Positions 49,132-57,689 of a DNA stretch of 64,000 nucleotides are shown here, piece by piece; the first letter of the stretch is position 1, and every line of letters starts with the position of its first letter. Origin of the DNA: Streptomyces liliifuscus (lineage in GTDB: Bacteria; Actinomycetota; Actinomycetes; Streptomycetales; Streptomycetaceae); contig NZ_CP066831.1 in NCBI RefSeq assembly GCF_016598615.1, forward strand, positions 2,108,001-2,172,000, read 5' to 3'. The notes beneath the pieces were generated by a model. The model was not told where the DNA came from, did no database searches, and saw only the letters and a list, made by a program, of their open reading frames with translations. A program made the position numbers and the translations under genes.

Positions 49132-50313
49132 ATGGTCTCTCGCGTACGCGTCTGGCTCAACCGCACGTACGCGGAGAACGTGTTCTTCATGGATCAGCTA
49201 CGGCGAAATCCGTGCGGCAGGGCCGTCGAGATCCACGCGACCCACGGCGACGCCGACTCCCCCATCCTCGCCGCCGCCGACGCGGCCGCGCTGGAGCCGG
49301 AGGGGCTGTCCCCGGCGGCGTACGTCGAGTACGCGCTCGACCAGTGCGCCCGGCACTCCATCGACGTGTTCGTGCCTGTCCTGCACCAGGCGACCCTCGT
49401 CGAGCACCGCGAGGAGTTCGCCGCGGTCGGTACGGCGCTGCTGGCGCCGCCCGCGGAGGCCGTGCACACCTTCCAGGACAAGGTGATCGCGTACGAGGCG
49501 GTCGAGAAGCTCGGCATTCCGGCACCGCCGTGGTGGCGGGTGCGGACCGCGGACGAGCTGATCGTGGCGGTCGACGCGCTGGAGGCCGACGGCCACAAGG
49601 CGTGCTTCAAGCCGGCCTCCGGGGCGGGCGGCGTCGGTTTCCGCATCATCACGCGGACCCCCTTCTCCCTGATGCACCTCAACGGCTTCCCCAGCCCGTA
49701 CGTGCCGCTGGACATGGTCGTCGAGGCGCTGAGGCAGGCCGACGAGCCCGTGGACTGGCTGGTCATGCCGCGTCTGGAGCAGCCGGAGGTGTCCGTGGAC
49801 TGCCTGACCGGTCCGGACGGGCGGGTACGGATGGCAGTGGGCCGGACCAAGAACGGCCGGCGGCGCGGCTTCACGCTCGACCCTCAGTGGATCGAGCCGT
49901 CCCGGCTGCTCGCGGAGTCGTTCGGGCTGCACTATCTGACGAACATTCAGTTCCGGATGCTCGGTGACGAGCCGGTCCTCATGGATGTGAACACGCGCCC
50001 GGCGGGCGGTCTGCACCAGCTCTCGCAGTGCGGCATCAACGCCCCTTGGGCGGCAGTGCGGTTGGCGCTCGGCGAGGAGCCAGGCGACGTGGTCCCGCCG
50101 TTCCTCGGGCAGGACTACACGGTCGTCGCGGGACCGCGTGCGGTACGGCCCGTGTCGCTGCCGCAGCAGCGCGCGGAGTTGGACGTCGCCGCGTCGGCGC
50201 CCGAGTCCGTCGTGAGCACCCAGACAACGCAGACCGCACAGGTGGCTCCGGCGCCCCAGTCAGCTCAGACGACCCAGGCCGCCCAGACTTCAGACAGTCC
50301 CCTGACCGTCTGA
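49132..50313 (+). CDS. ATP-grasp ligase
   Basis: A 393-residue ATP-grasp protein. After an N-terminal region similar to the pre-ATP-grasp domain (RVWLNRTYAENVFFMDQLR), the ATP-binding lobe shows HTFQDKVIAYEAVEKLGIPAPPWW, HKACFKPASGAGGVGFRI, WLVMPRLEQPEVSVDCL and the metal-binding NIQFRMLGDEPVLMDVNTRPAGGLHQLSQCGIN. It would form an amide or ester from a carboxylate and an amine. The partner substrates are unknown. The last 45 residues are Gln/Thr/Ala/Ser-rich and probably disordered. The ATG at 49132 follows GAAAGG. The 3' end overlaps the antisense TnpB-like gene by 24 bases. Confidence 0.85.
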   Translation: MVSRVRVWLNRTYAENVFFMDQLRRNPCGRAVEIHATHGDADSPILAAADAAALEPEGLSPAAYVEYALDQCARHSIDVFVPVLHQATLVEHREEFAAVGTALLAPPAEAVHTFQDKVIAYEAVEKLGIPAPPWWRVRTADELIVAVDALEADGHKACFKPASGAGGVGFRIITRTPFSLMHLNGFPSPYVPLDMVVEALRQADEPVDWLVMPRLEQPEVSVDCLTGPDGRVRMAVGRTKNGRRRGFTLDPQWIEPSRLLAESFGLHYLTNIQFRMLGDEPVLMDVNTRPAGGLHQLSQCGINAPWAAVRLALGEEPGDVVPPFLGQDYTVVAGPRAVRPVSLPQQRAELDVAASAPESVVSTQTTQTAQVAPAPQSAQTTQAAQTSDSPLTV

Positions 50314-51993
50314 CTGGCCCATACCAACTCGGTGGACGTGCCAACTCCCGTACCGTTCCTGAACACTGAGCGTTAGTGAGTCCTGTTGCCAGGACTGCTG
50401 CTCGGTGGCGCTGCCCCGAACGGTGTTGGGCAGGCTGGTCCCCCGCTTTCGCTCCACCACCGGTGACACGCATCTGGTGCGTGGTCCGGGTAGGTGGGGG
50501 CGGGTTTCCTCACGCAGCCGGATCTCCGGTCGGGCCTGGACGGTCCGATGCCCGCGACGATCACTCCGGTCGTCGTGGGGCGGTGCCGTCCGTCGTCTGA
50601 TCGGGTGTCCGAGGGCGCGTCGCCCGATCGCGATGCTCGCCGCATCGTGTCGGGAAATCTTGCGAGTTGGTGTGGTCAGCGGTCGCTGCCAGTGCCGGGC
50701 ACCCCACTTGCTGGTGTAGGCGGGGTCGACCGCGACGATGGTGATGTCCTGTTCCGCAGCCATCGACACCAGCCGGGCCTTGAGTTTCGCGGTGGGGAAG
50801 CGAGAGAGCCGGCGGCGGAAGCGTTTGTTGCGGCCGTACTTCTCCCGGCTTGTACCGTCGGTGAAGTCAAGGTCCTCGATGGCGATCGCGGCAGCGCCGC
50901 AGTCTCGGGTGTGGTGCAGCAGCCGACTCAGCGCGTGACGCAACTGCGCGTCCCGGTGCTCCGTGCTACCGGTCAGGTCGTAGAAGAAGCGCTGCGGCTC
51001 GCCAACCGGGTTGCCGTGCACGTCCAGTTGCCAGGCCGCCAGGTGGTCGTCGTTCATGTCCACCCCCACCACCCCGTGAGCCAGGGCCGCTTCGAGCGGC
51101 AGGGTGGGGGTGACGGCGCGCTGCCAGGAAGCCGTCACATACCAGCGGCTGCGGGCCGTGTCGTGGTTGATGCGGTAGGCCACCGCGCGGTTCGCGGTGA
51201 TCCGGTCGCGCCACTCCTGGCCGCGATGCTGGAATCGTACGGTCACGTCCAGGACGTACCGGCCGTGCGGGGCGTTGGCCAGGTGGACAAGCGCGGCCGG
51301 GAGCTTGATCGAGACCTGTCCGGTATCGGTGACGCGGATGGTTTCGTTGCCGAACCGTTTGCCGGACTCCCCGTCGGCCGCCAGAAACATCCGCTCCGTC
51401 CGCCAGCATTCCCGCCACGCCTGCTCACTCAGCCCCGCTGCCCCCAGGTTGTGGCGGGTGCGGGCGAGGTGTTTGCCGCCGCGCACCACCCGCACCCGGC
51501 CCGCCGTCCAGGCTGCCTCCACCACCGCCAGCCGGTCCTTCAAGGTCTGCAGACGGCGCGCCTTGGCATGCCACTCACCCCGCGAGGCATAGCCGCGCAC
51601 CAGCCCTGCCCGTTTGTCGGCCTTGGCGCCCAGCGGTCGGGCCAGCCGCGCCTCGACCGACGCGATCTGCCCCCGCAGCCAGCTCATCTGCGTCACCTGT
51701 CCGCGCCGGGCCAGCGCCCACTGATCGTGGGTGGCCTTGGTGATACTGCCCGCCCAACGCGCCGACGACCTCCCCGTCAGCCCTCGCTTGCGCACCGCCC
51801 AAGAAGCCGCATTGTGCTCCAGACCCTGCTGAGAGCGCTCCGCGAGATCACCGGCCGCCAGCGAGCCGAGAAAGTCACCGACCTCCGCCAGCACCCCCGC
51901 ATCCGACTCGCTCACCCGCAGCCGGACCCGGACAGCCACTCCGGCCGGACCGGGCACCACGAACGGCGCCGCCAACTCCCGCAGCTTGCCCAC
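50290..51993 (-). CDS. TnpB-like RNA-guided-nuclease-family protein (IS200/IS605 type)
   Basis: A 567-residue protein of the TnpB group. The RuvC-like acidic residues are present: HGVVGVDMNDDHLA (Asp), AIAIEDLDFTDGTSREKYG (Glu) and SRHDAASIAIGRRALGHP (Asp). The CxxC...CxxC zinc ribbon normally between the second and third motif is absent; the segment reads DPAYTSKWGARHWQRP. A 105-residue basic tail runs through the element's right end into the neighbour's DNA. The GTG at 51993 is chosen for the GGGGGTG site upstream; an ATG at 52062 is possible. No TnpA gene is nearby, so the element is either a solo IS1341-type or domesticated. Confidence 0.82.
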   Translation of the reverse strand: MGKLRELAAPFVVPGPAGVAVRVRLRVSESDAGVLAEVGDFLGSLAAGDLAERSQQGLEHNAASWAVRKRGLTGRSSARWAGSITKATHDQWALARRGQVTQMSWLRGQIASVEARLARPLGAKADKRAGLVRGYASRGEWHAKARRLQTLKDRLAVVEAAWTAGRVRVVRGGKHLARTRHNLGAAGLSEQAWRECWRTERMFLAADGESGKRFGNETIRVTDTGQVSIKLPAALVHLANAPHGRYVLDVTVRFQHRGQEWRDRITANRAVAYRINHDTARSRWYVTASWQRAVTPTLPLEAALAHGVVGVDMNDDHLAAWQLDVHGNPVGEPQRFFYDLTGSTEHRDAQLRHALSRLLHHTRDCGAAAIAIEDLDFTDGTSREKYGRNKRFRRRLSRFPTAKLKARLVSMAAEQDITIVAVDPAYTSKWGARHWQRPLTTPTRKISRHDAASIAIGRRALGHPIRRRTAPPHDDRSDRRGHRTVQARPEIRLREETRPHLPGPRTRCVSPVVERKRGTSLPNTVRGSATEQQSWQQDSLTLSVQERYGSWHVHRVGMGQSDGQGTV

Positions 51994-52120
51994 CCGTTCA
52001 CCCCCACCAGCCGAAGATCCCGTCACGGCACTCAACGAGCACCACCCGCAAAGGTCACCCATTCGACCCAAGAACTCCCGTTCCCCAGTCACAGCAGGCT
52101 TCACCGGCTGACGGCCGCGC
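50314..52120 (-). mobile_element. Solo TnpB element (IS1341-like), approximate bounds
   Basis: The element lies between the stop of the ATP-grasp gene and the sulfotransferase gene. The right end carries two small hairpins (50379-50396 and 50355-50364), typical of IS200/IS605 ends. At the other side an inverted repeat GGGGCCC/GGGCCCC at 52123-52151 may mark or follow the left end. IS200/IS605 elements have no terminal inverted repeats or target duplications, so the exact limits cannot be read. Confidence 0.5.
50330..50560 (-). ncRNA. Candidate omega RNA of the TnpB element
   Basis: In TnpB systems the guide RNA scaffold overlaps the 3' end of tnpB and ends at the right end of the element, with the guide taken from flanking DNA. 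Here that strand has AGTCCTG-GCAA-CAGGACT, a 7-bp stem with a GNRA-type tetraloop (50396-50379), and GTTC-AG-GAAC (50364-50355). The limits given are only the expected zone. Confidence 0.35.
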
Positions 52121-52152
52121 ATGGGGCCCGAGAAGTCCCCCCCAGGGCCCCA

Positions 52153-52175
52153 GGGCACCTCTCAAGGGGGTGCCC
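52153..52175 (-). terminator. Hairpin after the sulfotransferase gene
   Basis: GGGCACC and GGTGCCC form a 7-bp stem with a 9-base loop two bases beyond the sulfotransferase stop on the minus strand. Confidence 0.5.
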
Positions 52176-52177
52176 GG

Positions 52178-53050
52178 TCAGTCGACCGGGTACCCCCACT
52201 CCTTTGCCAACTCGGCCAGGCGCGGCGGCAGTTGGGCCGTCGGGTCGGCCGGGCGGGCCTGCTGGATGCGGCCCGACCTGATCGTGGGGCTCCAGTCGCC
52301 GAGCTGCGGGCGGAAGTCGCCGTGGTCCTTCTCGCCGTAGTCGAGCATCGCGCTCTCCCAGGGGACACCGAGGTACTCGCACAGCCCGCGGGTGGTCCGC
52401 TCCGGGTGGGCGGTGAGGTCCTCGTACGTCATCACATGGGCGTCGAGGGTGCGGCGGGCCTCGTCCAGTTTCTCGCTGTAGTCGAGGACCTCGGCGCGGA
52501 TCTGTTCGTGGTCCGGGTCGGTGCGGCGGTCGGTGAGCGAGGCGACGACCGCACCCGGGTGGCGGAGCAGCACGATGTAGCGGGCTTTGGGCCAACATCG
52601 GTGCAGGCGCGGCCACATGAGGGTGTTCGGCGGGGTCTTGTCGACGATGATCTGCTTGCCACTGCGGGCGAGTTCCAGGTGCAGCACCCGGTCCCAGAGC
52701 ACATGCTCCAGCTCGTCCTTGTCGAGTTCGAGCGCCTTCATGGCGTCGGCGGTGAAGTCGCGCGACAGGTTGATGTGCAGGGTGCGCAGATGCATCTCGT
52801 GCGGGGCGCGGATCCTGCTGTGGCTGTTCAGCAGGACCCTCAGCAGGGTCGAGCCCGAGCGCACGGAGGAGAGGACGAAGACCGGCGAGTCCACCAGCCG
52901 CGGGGCGCGCGGAGCGGTGTACGAGTCCCCGTCGGTCCTGGGCGTGGGCATGGCGTCGAGGTTCCGGCGCGGCGGGCTCACCGCCTGGGCCATCAGCCTT
53001 CCCCTGCGCCTCAGCCCCTTGCCGATCGCGGACATTCGCGGGTCTCGCAC
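52178..53050 (-). CDS. PAPS-dependent sulfotransferase-like protein
   Basis: A 290-residue sulfotransferase. The 5'-phosphosulfate loop is PVFVLSSVRSGSTLLRVLLNSH (about residues 54-75) and the 3'-phosphate motif is YIVLLRHPGAVVASLTDRR. HEMHLRTLHIN and TYEDLTAHPERTTRGLCEYLGVP are also typical. The GTG at 53050 is favoured by GAAAGG seven bases upstream; a GTG at 53071 is less likely. It would sulfate a hydroxyl group of a small molecule. Its position after the FkbH/ACP/ATP-grasp genes suggests a tailoring role, but the TnpB element now lies between them. Confidence 0.83.
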   Translation of the reverse strand: MRDPRMSAIGKGLRRRGRLMAQAVSPPRRNLDAMPTPRTDGDSYTAPRAPRLVDSPVFVLSSVRSGSTLLRVLLNSHSRIRAPHEMHLRTLHINLSRDFTADAMKALELDKDELEHVLWDRVLHLELARSGKQIIVDKTPPNTLMWPRLHRCWPKARYIVLLRHPGAVVASLTDRRTDPDHEQIRAEVLDYSEKLDEARRTLDAHVMTYEDLTAHPERTTRGLCEYLGVPWESAMLDYGEKDHGDFRPQLGDWSPTIRSGRIQQARPADPTAQLPPRLAELAKEWGYPVD

Positions 53051-53129
53051 GGTGACACCTTTCTCTCGCACTGCCCCACATCAGAGGGGCGACGGGCGAA
53101 CTCCAGGTGTCGTGCAGGGAACAGGCACT

Positions 53130-53160
53130 GGTCACGGCGGGCGATGGACCCGCCGTGACC
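53130..53160. terminator. 12-bp stem between sulfotransferase and mannosidase genes
   Basis: GGTCACGGCGGG and CCCGCCGTGACC pair perfectly around a 7-base loop, 42 bases beyond the alpha-mannosidase stop on the minus strand. Confidence 0.7.
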
Positions 53161-53201
53161 AGGCGTCTTACCGCTTCCTTAATTCTTCATGGGAAGCGTG
53201 G

Positions 53202-56200
53202 TCACTTGTTCTCCACGGCCAGTCGCAGCGTCTGGATCTCGAAGGGCCGCAGTGTGACGGACACACTGTCGCCGTCCGTGTCCGCGCTGGTCAGCGGGCG
53301 TTCCAGGAGATCGGTGAGCTGGGCGCCGGCGAGCGGGAAGCTCGTGCGCAGGGTGCCCTGCGCCCGGCCGCCGAGGGACTCGTAGACGCGTACGACGACA
53401 TCGCCCGAGGCGTCGTCGGCGAGCTTGACCGACTCGATGGTCACGCCCCCGCCGTCCACGGACACGACCGGTTCGGGGGTGCCCGCCGAGTCCGCCACCC
53501 GCAGGGGGAGGTTGAGCGAGTAGCCCTCGGCGACGGCGTCCTCGATGGTCGCGCCCGGCAGCAGCGCGTAGGTGAAGCGGTGCTTGCCCTGGTCGGCCTC
53601 CGGGTCCGGGATGCGCGGGGCGCGGACCAGGCTGAGGTGGACCGTGGTGGTCGTGCCGCCGTCCTCGCGGACCGTGCGGGTGACGTCGTGGCCGTAGGTG
53701 GAGTCGTTGATGACCGCGACGCCGTAGCCCGGTTCGCCGATGTGGACCCAGCGGTGGCCGGAGACCTCGAAGCGGGCCGACTCCCAGCTGGTGTTGGTGT
53801 GCGTGGGCCGCTGGATGTGGCCGAACGCGATCTCGGCGGACGAGTGCGCCGCCCGGACGTCCACCGGGAAGCCCGCCTTGAGGAACTTCTCGGCCTCGTG
53901 CCAGTCGATGTCCGTCTCGAAGTCGATACGGGGGCTGCCCGCACGGAGGCTGATCGTCTGGGTGATGCGCGAGCCCTTGCCGAAGGAGCGCTCCACGCGG
54001 ATCGCGCCCAGCAGCGGGTCCTCCTCGACCACGGTCAGCGACTCCGCGTCCAGCAGGTCCGTGTAGCGGTTCTTGTAGTGCTTGTCGACGTCCCACGCGT
54101 CCCAGTAGTTCGGGAGGTCCGTGTGCAGCCGGAGCAGGTTGCCCGTGTCGGCGAGGACCTCTCGGCCGCCGGCGCGCAGATCGCGTACGGAGGCCAGGGT
54201 GCCGTCCTCGGCGACCTCGACGCGGACCAGTCCGTTGTCGAGGACGCGGCCGGCGACTGTCACCGGCTCGGGTGCGTCGCCGGTGCCGAGGGGTGCGCTG
54301 CCGTTCGCGGGGACGACGGTGTGGGCGAGGGTGCCGTCGGCGGTCCGTACGACCTCCCGGCGCTCGACCGGGCTGGTGTTGAAGACGCGGGTGCCGCCCG
54401 TGCCGAGTGCGGTGACCGCCTCGGCGGTCAGCTCCTCGACCTCGACCGCGACGCGCGCGTACTCGGCCTCCGCCTCGCGGTGCACCCAGGCGATGGAGGA
54501 CCCGGGCAGGATGTCGTGGAACTGGTGGAGCAGGACCGTCTTCCAGAGCCGGTCGAGCTTCTCGTGCGGGTAGGCGTAGCCGGGAGCGTGCAGCGCGGCC
54601 GTCGTGGCCCACAGCTCGGCCTCGCGGAGCTTGTGTTCGCTCCTGCGGTTGCCCTGCTTGGTGCGGGCCTGCGAGGTGTAGGTGGCGCGGTGCAGTTCCA
54701 GGTAGAGCTCGCCGACCCAGACCGGGGCGTCCGGGTACTCCTCGCGGGCCTTGGCGAAGAAGTCGTCCGGGTGCTCGACGACGACCTTCGGCGAACCCTC
54801 CAGGTCCGCCAGCCGGCGCGCCCGTTCCATGATCTCGCGGGTGGGGCCGCCGCCGCCGTCGCCCCAGCCGAAGGGGGCCAGCGAGCGGGTGGCGGCGCCC
54901 TTCTCCTGGTAGTTGCGGGTGGCGCGGGCCATCTCCTCGCCGCTGAAGCGCGCGTTGTAGGTGTCGACGGGCGGGAAGTGCGTGAAGATCCGCGTGCCGT
55001 CGATGCCCTCCCACCAGAAGGTGTGGTGCGGGAACTTGTTGGTCTGGTTCCAGGAGATCTTCTGGGTGAGGAACCACTCGTTGCCCGCCAGCTTGGCGAG
55101 CTGCGGGTAGGCCGCGGTGTAGCCGAAGGAGTCGGGCAGCCACACGCCCTTGGTCTCGACGCCGAAGTGCTCGATGAAGAACCGCTTGCCGTGGATGAGC
55201 TGGCGGGCGACGGCCTCGCCGCCGGGCAGGTTGCCGTCGGCCTCGACCCACATGCCGCCGACCGGCGCCCACTGGCCCTTCTTGACGGACTCCTGGATGC
55301 GGGCCCAGACCTTCGGGTAGTTGTCGCGCACCCACTCGTACTGCTGGGCCTGCGAGCAGGCGAAGATGAAGTCGTCGTACTCGTCGGCGAGCGAGGTGAC
55401 GTTCGAGAAGGTGCGGGACGTCTTGCGCTTGGTCTCGCGGATCGGCCAGAGCCAGGCGGAGTCGATGTGCGCGTGGCCGACGCCGGAGACGATGTGGGCG
55501 CTGGCGTTGGCGGGCTTGGACAGCGCGGGCTTGAGCGCGGCCCGTACGTCCGCCGCCGTGCCGGAGACGTCGTCGAGGTCCAGCAGGTCCAGGGCCCGGT
55601 CCAGGGTGTGCATGATCTCGTGCCGGCGCGGGTCGTGCTCGCCCAGTTCCAGCATCAGTTCACGCAGCACCTGGACGTCGAGGTCGAGGTGCCAGACCTC
55701 CTCGTCGAGGACCGCGATGTCGGCGCGCTGGAAGGTGTAGATCGGCTTGTCGCCCGCGGTGAGCTTGTCGCCCATGGGCGTGATCTTGGAGAAGTTGTCG
55801 GCGAGGATGTCCGGGTTGGAGGCCGCCTCGACCAGGTAGTCGATCCGCTCGCCGCCGACGGCGGGGTTGGCGATCGCCACGTACTGGTTGAGCGGGTTGA
55901 CCGCCTTCAGCGGGGTGCCGTCCGTGAGGTGGACGAGCGCCTCGGCCTGGTTGCCCGGCCAGTCGCCGATGAAGCCGAGGTCGATGACGGCCTCGACGCG
56001 CTTGCCGGCCCACTCGGCGGGCACCTGCCCGCGCATCCGGAACCAGGTGGTGCCCCAGGGCGGTCCCCAGGGGGTGTCCATCGCGAAGGGCTCGTACGAG
56101 GAGGCCGCGGCCTCCTCGAAGGGGACGGGCTCGCCCGGAGCCTGCCAGGCCTCGACCTCGAAGGGTACGGAGGCGGCGTAGATCGCGGTCTTGATGCGCT

Positions 56201-56252
56201 GGTCGTGGACGCGCTGGACGCGCTCTTCGATCCGGCGGCGTTCGTCGTGCAT
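53202..56252 (-). CDS. Alpha-mannosidase, glycoside hydrolase family 38
   Basis: A 1016-residue GH38 enzyme, of normal length. The zinc-binding start of the catalytic domain is GVGHAHIDSAWLWPIRETKRKTSRTFSN (about residues 260-287). The nucleophile is expected in GGMWVEADGNLPGGEAVARQ near residue 336, and PDSFGYTAAYPQLAKLAG and HDILPGSSIAWVHREAE are further family blocks. The beta-rich C-terminal domain fills residues 600-1016. No signal peptide is seen, so it acts in the cytoplasm on imported mannosides. It is preceded by the GH4 gene with a 29-base gap. Confidence 0.9.
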   Translation of the reverse strand: MHDERRRIEERVQRVHDQRIKTAIYAASVPFEVEAWQAPGEPVPFEEAAASSYEPFAMDTPWGPPWGTTWFRMRGQVPAEWAGKRVEAVIDLGFIGDWPGNQAEALVHLTDGTPLKAVNPLNQYVAIANPAVGGERIDYLVEAASNPDILADNFSKITPMGDKLTAGDKPIYTFQRADIAVLDEEVWHLDLDVQVLRELMLELGEHDPRRHEIMHTLDRALDLLDLDDVSGTAADVRAALKPALSKPANASAHIVSGVGHAHIDSAWLWPIRETKRKTSRTFSNVTSLADEYDDFIFACSQAQQYEWVRDNYPKVWARIQESVKKGQWAPVGGMWVEADGNLPGGEAVARQLIHGKRFFIEHFGVETKGVWLPDSFGYTAAYPQLAKLAGNEWFLTQKISWNQTNKFPHHTFWWEGIDGTRIFTHFPPVDTYNARFSGEEMARATRNYQEKGAATRSLAPFGWGDGGGGPTREIMERARRLADLEGSPKVVVEHPDDFFAKAREEYPDAPVWVGELYLELHRATYTSQARTKQGNRRSEHKLREAELWATTAALHAPGYAYPHEKLDRLWKTVLLHQFHDILPGSSIAWVHREAEAEYARVAVEVEELTAEAVTALGTGGTRVFNTSPVERREVVRTADGTLAHTVVPANGSAPLGTGDAPEPVTVAGRVLDNGLVRVEVAEDGTLASVRDLRAGGREVLADTGNLLRLHTDLPNYWDAWDVDKHYKNRYTDLLDAESLTVVEEDPLLGAIRVERSFGKGSRITQTISLRAGSPRIDFETDIDWHEAEKFLKAGFPVDVRAAHSSAEIAFGHIQRPTHTNTSWESARFEVSGHRWVHIGEPGYGVAVINDSTYGHDVTRTVREDGGTTTTVHLSLVRAPRIPDPEADQGKHRFTYALLPGATIEDAVAEGYSLNLPLRVADSAGTPEPVVSVDGGGVTIESVKLADDASGDVVVRVYESLGGRAQGTLRTSFPLAGAQLTDLLERPLTSADTDGDSVSVTLRPFEIQTLRLAVENK

Positions 56253-56281
56253 CTCAAGTCTCCAGGTAGCGGGGAAAGCGC

Positions 56282-57619
56282 TTACTCAAGGTACGCCAAC
56301 CCAGGATGGGCTCCGGTGTATCCGTCGACCAGCCTGCGGGCGACATTCACGGAGTCGACGAGCGGGTGCAGGGCGAAGGCCTTCACGGCCGTCGTGCGGG
56401 AGCGCGACTCGGCGGCGGCGAGCACCTCTCGCTCCACCGCCTTCACCGCGCAGACCAGGCCTGTCGCGTGGTCCGGGAGCGGGGCGACGGCGACGGGGTG
56501 GGCGCCGTTGGCGTCGACGAGGCAGGGCACCTCGATGACGGCGTCCGTGTCGAGCACCGAGAGGGTGCCTTGGTTCCGGACGTTGAGGATCAGCGTGGTG
56601 CGCTCGTCGCGGGCGATGGCCCGCATCAGGGCGAGCGCCACCTTCTCGTAGCCGCCGGAGAGGTCGTCGGCGTCACGCTCGCCGGCGCCGGCCGTCTCCC
56701 GGTTCTCCGACATGTACGTGGCCTCGCGCTCGGCGCGCGTACGGTCCCAGGCGGTGAGCGCGGCGGCGTCCGGGCGCTTCATCTCCTCGTAGAAGTGCTC
56801 CTGCTGGTCGCGGAGGAACGCGCCGCGGGTCTTCTCGGCCTCGCTGTAGGCGCGGACCGCTTCCCGGTTGAAGTAGTAGTAGTGCAGGTACTCGTTCGGG
56901 ATCGCGCCGAGCGACTGGAGCCACTCGGTGCCGAAGAGCTTGCCCTCCTCGAAGGAGCCGAGGAGGTCCGGGTCGGCGAGCAGCCGCGGGAGTTCGTCGC
57001 GTCCGGCGACGTGCAGGCCGCGGACCCAGCCGAGGTGGTTGAGGCCGACGTAGTCGATCCAGGCCTCGCGCGGGTTGGCGCCGAGCACCCGGGCGATACG
57101 GCGGCCGAGGCCGACCGGTGAGTCGCAGATGCCGATCACGCGGTCGCCGAGGTGCCGGGACATGGCCTCGGTGACCAGGCCCGCCGGGTTGGTGAAGTTG
57201 ATGAGCCAGGCGTCGGGCGCGAGCCGGGCCACACGCTGTGCGATGTCCACGGCGACGGGCACCGTGCGCAGTCCGTACGCGATGCCGCCGGCGCCGACCG
57301 TCTCCTGGCCGAGGACGCCCTGGTCGAGGGCGACCCGCTCGTCCGCGGCACGACCTTCGAGGCCACCGACGCGGATCGCGGAGAAGATGAAGTCGGCGCC
57401 GCGCAGCGCTTCGTCGAGGTCGGTGGTGGCGGTCACGGCGGGTGCGTCGGGGACGCCCGCCGCCTGCTCGGCGAGGACGCGGGCGACGGCGGAGAGCCGT
57501 CCCGCGTCCAGGTCGTGCAGCACGACGTCGGTGACGCGGCCCTCGCCGCGGTCCCCGAGGAGCGCCCCGTACACGAGCGGCACCCGGAACCCGCCGCCGC
57601 CCAGAATCGTCAGCTTCAC
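56282..57619 (-). CDS. GH4 glycosidase, 6-phospho-beta-glucosidase-like
   Basis: A 445-residue family 4 glycoside hydrolase, NAD- and metal-dependent. The NAD motif is LTILGGGGFRVPLVYGAL at the N terminus. NFTNPAGLVTEAMSRH, GICDSPVGLGRR (metal-binding Cys) and YVGLNHLGWVRGL (His) define the active site. The GTG at 57619 follows AAAGGG eight bases upstream. In this family many members act on 6-phospho sugars, which sits oddly with an ABC importer, since ABC uptake does not phosphorylate. It is located between the DeoR regulator and the mannosidase genes. Confidence 0.86.
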   Translation of the reverse strand: MKLTILGGGGFRVPLVYGALLGDRGEGRVTDVVLHDLDAGRLSAVARVLAEQAAGVPDAPAVTATTDLDEALRGADFIFSAIRVGGLEGRAADERVALDQGVLGQETVGAGGIAYGLRTVPVAVDIAQRVARLAPDAWLINFTNPAGLVTEAMSRHLGDRVIGICDSPVGLGRRIARVLGANPREAWIDYVGLNHLGWVRGLHVAGRDELPRLLADPDLLGSFEEGKLFGTEWLQSLGAIPNEYLHYYYFNREAVRAYSEAEKTRGAFLRDQQEHFYEEMKRPDAAALTAWDRTRAEREATYMSENRETAGAGERDADDLSGGYEKVALALMRAIARDERTTLILNVRNQGTLSVLDTDAVIEVPCLVDANGAHPVAVAPLPDHATGLVCAVKAVEREVLAAAESRSRTTAVKAFALHPLVDSVNVARRLVDGYTGAHPGLAYLE

Positions 57620-57689
57620 GCAACTGCCCTTTCGATGTTCGTCGAGGTCCATGAGTTCCTCGATGTCCGCGAACCGGCGCGCACGCCGC

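Noticed and set aside
52587..56651. A 1354-codon open frame on the plus strand opposite the sulfotransferase and mannosidase genes
   Set aside because: It is the antisense shadow of high-GC third positions. The minus strand has complete, motif-bearing sulfotransferase, GH38 and GH4 proteins; the plus frame has no recognisable domain.
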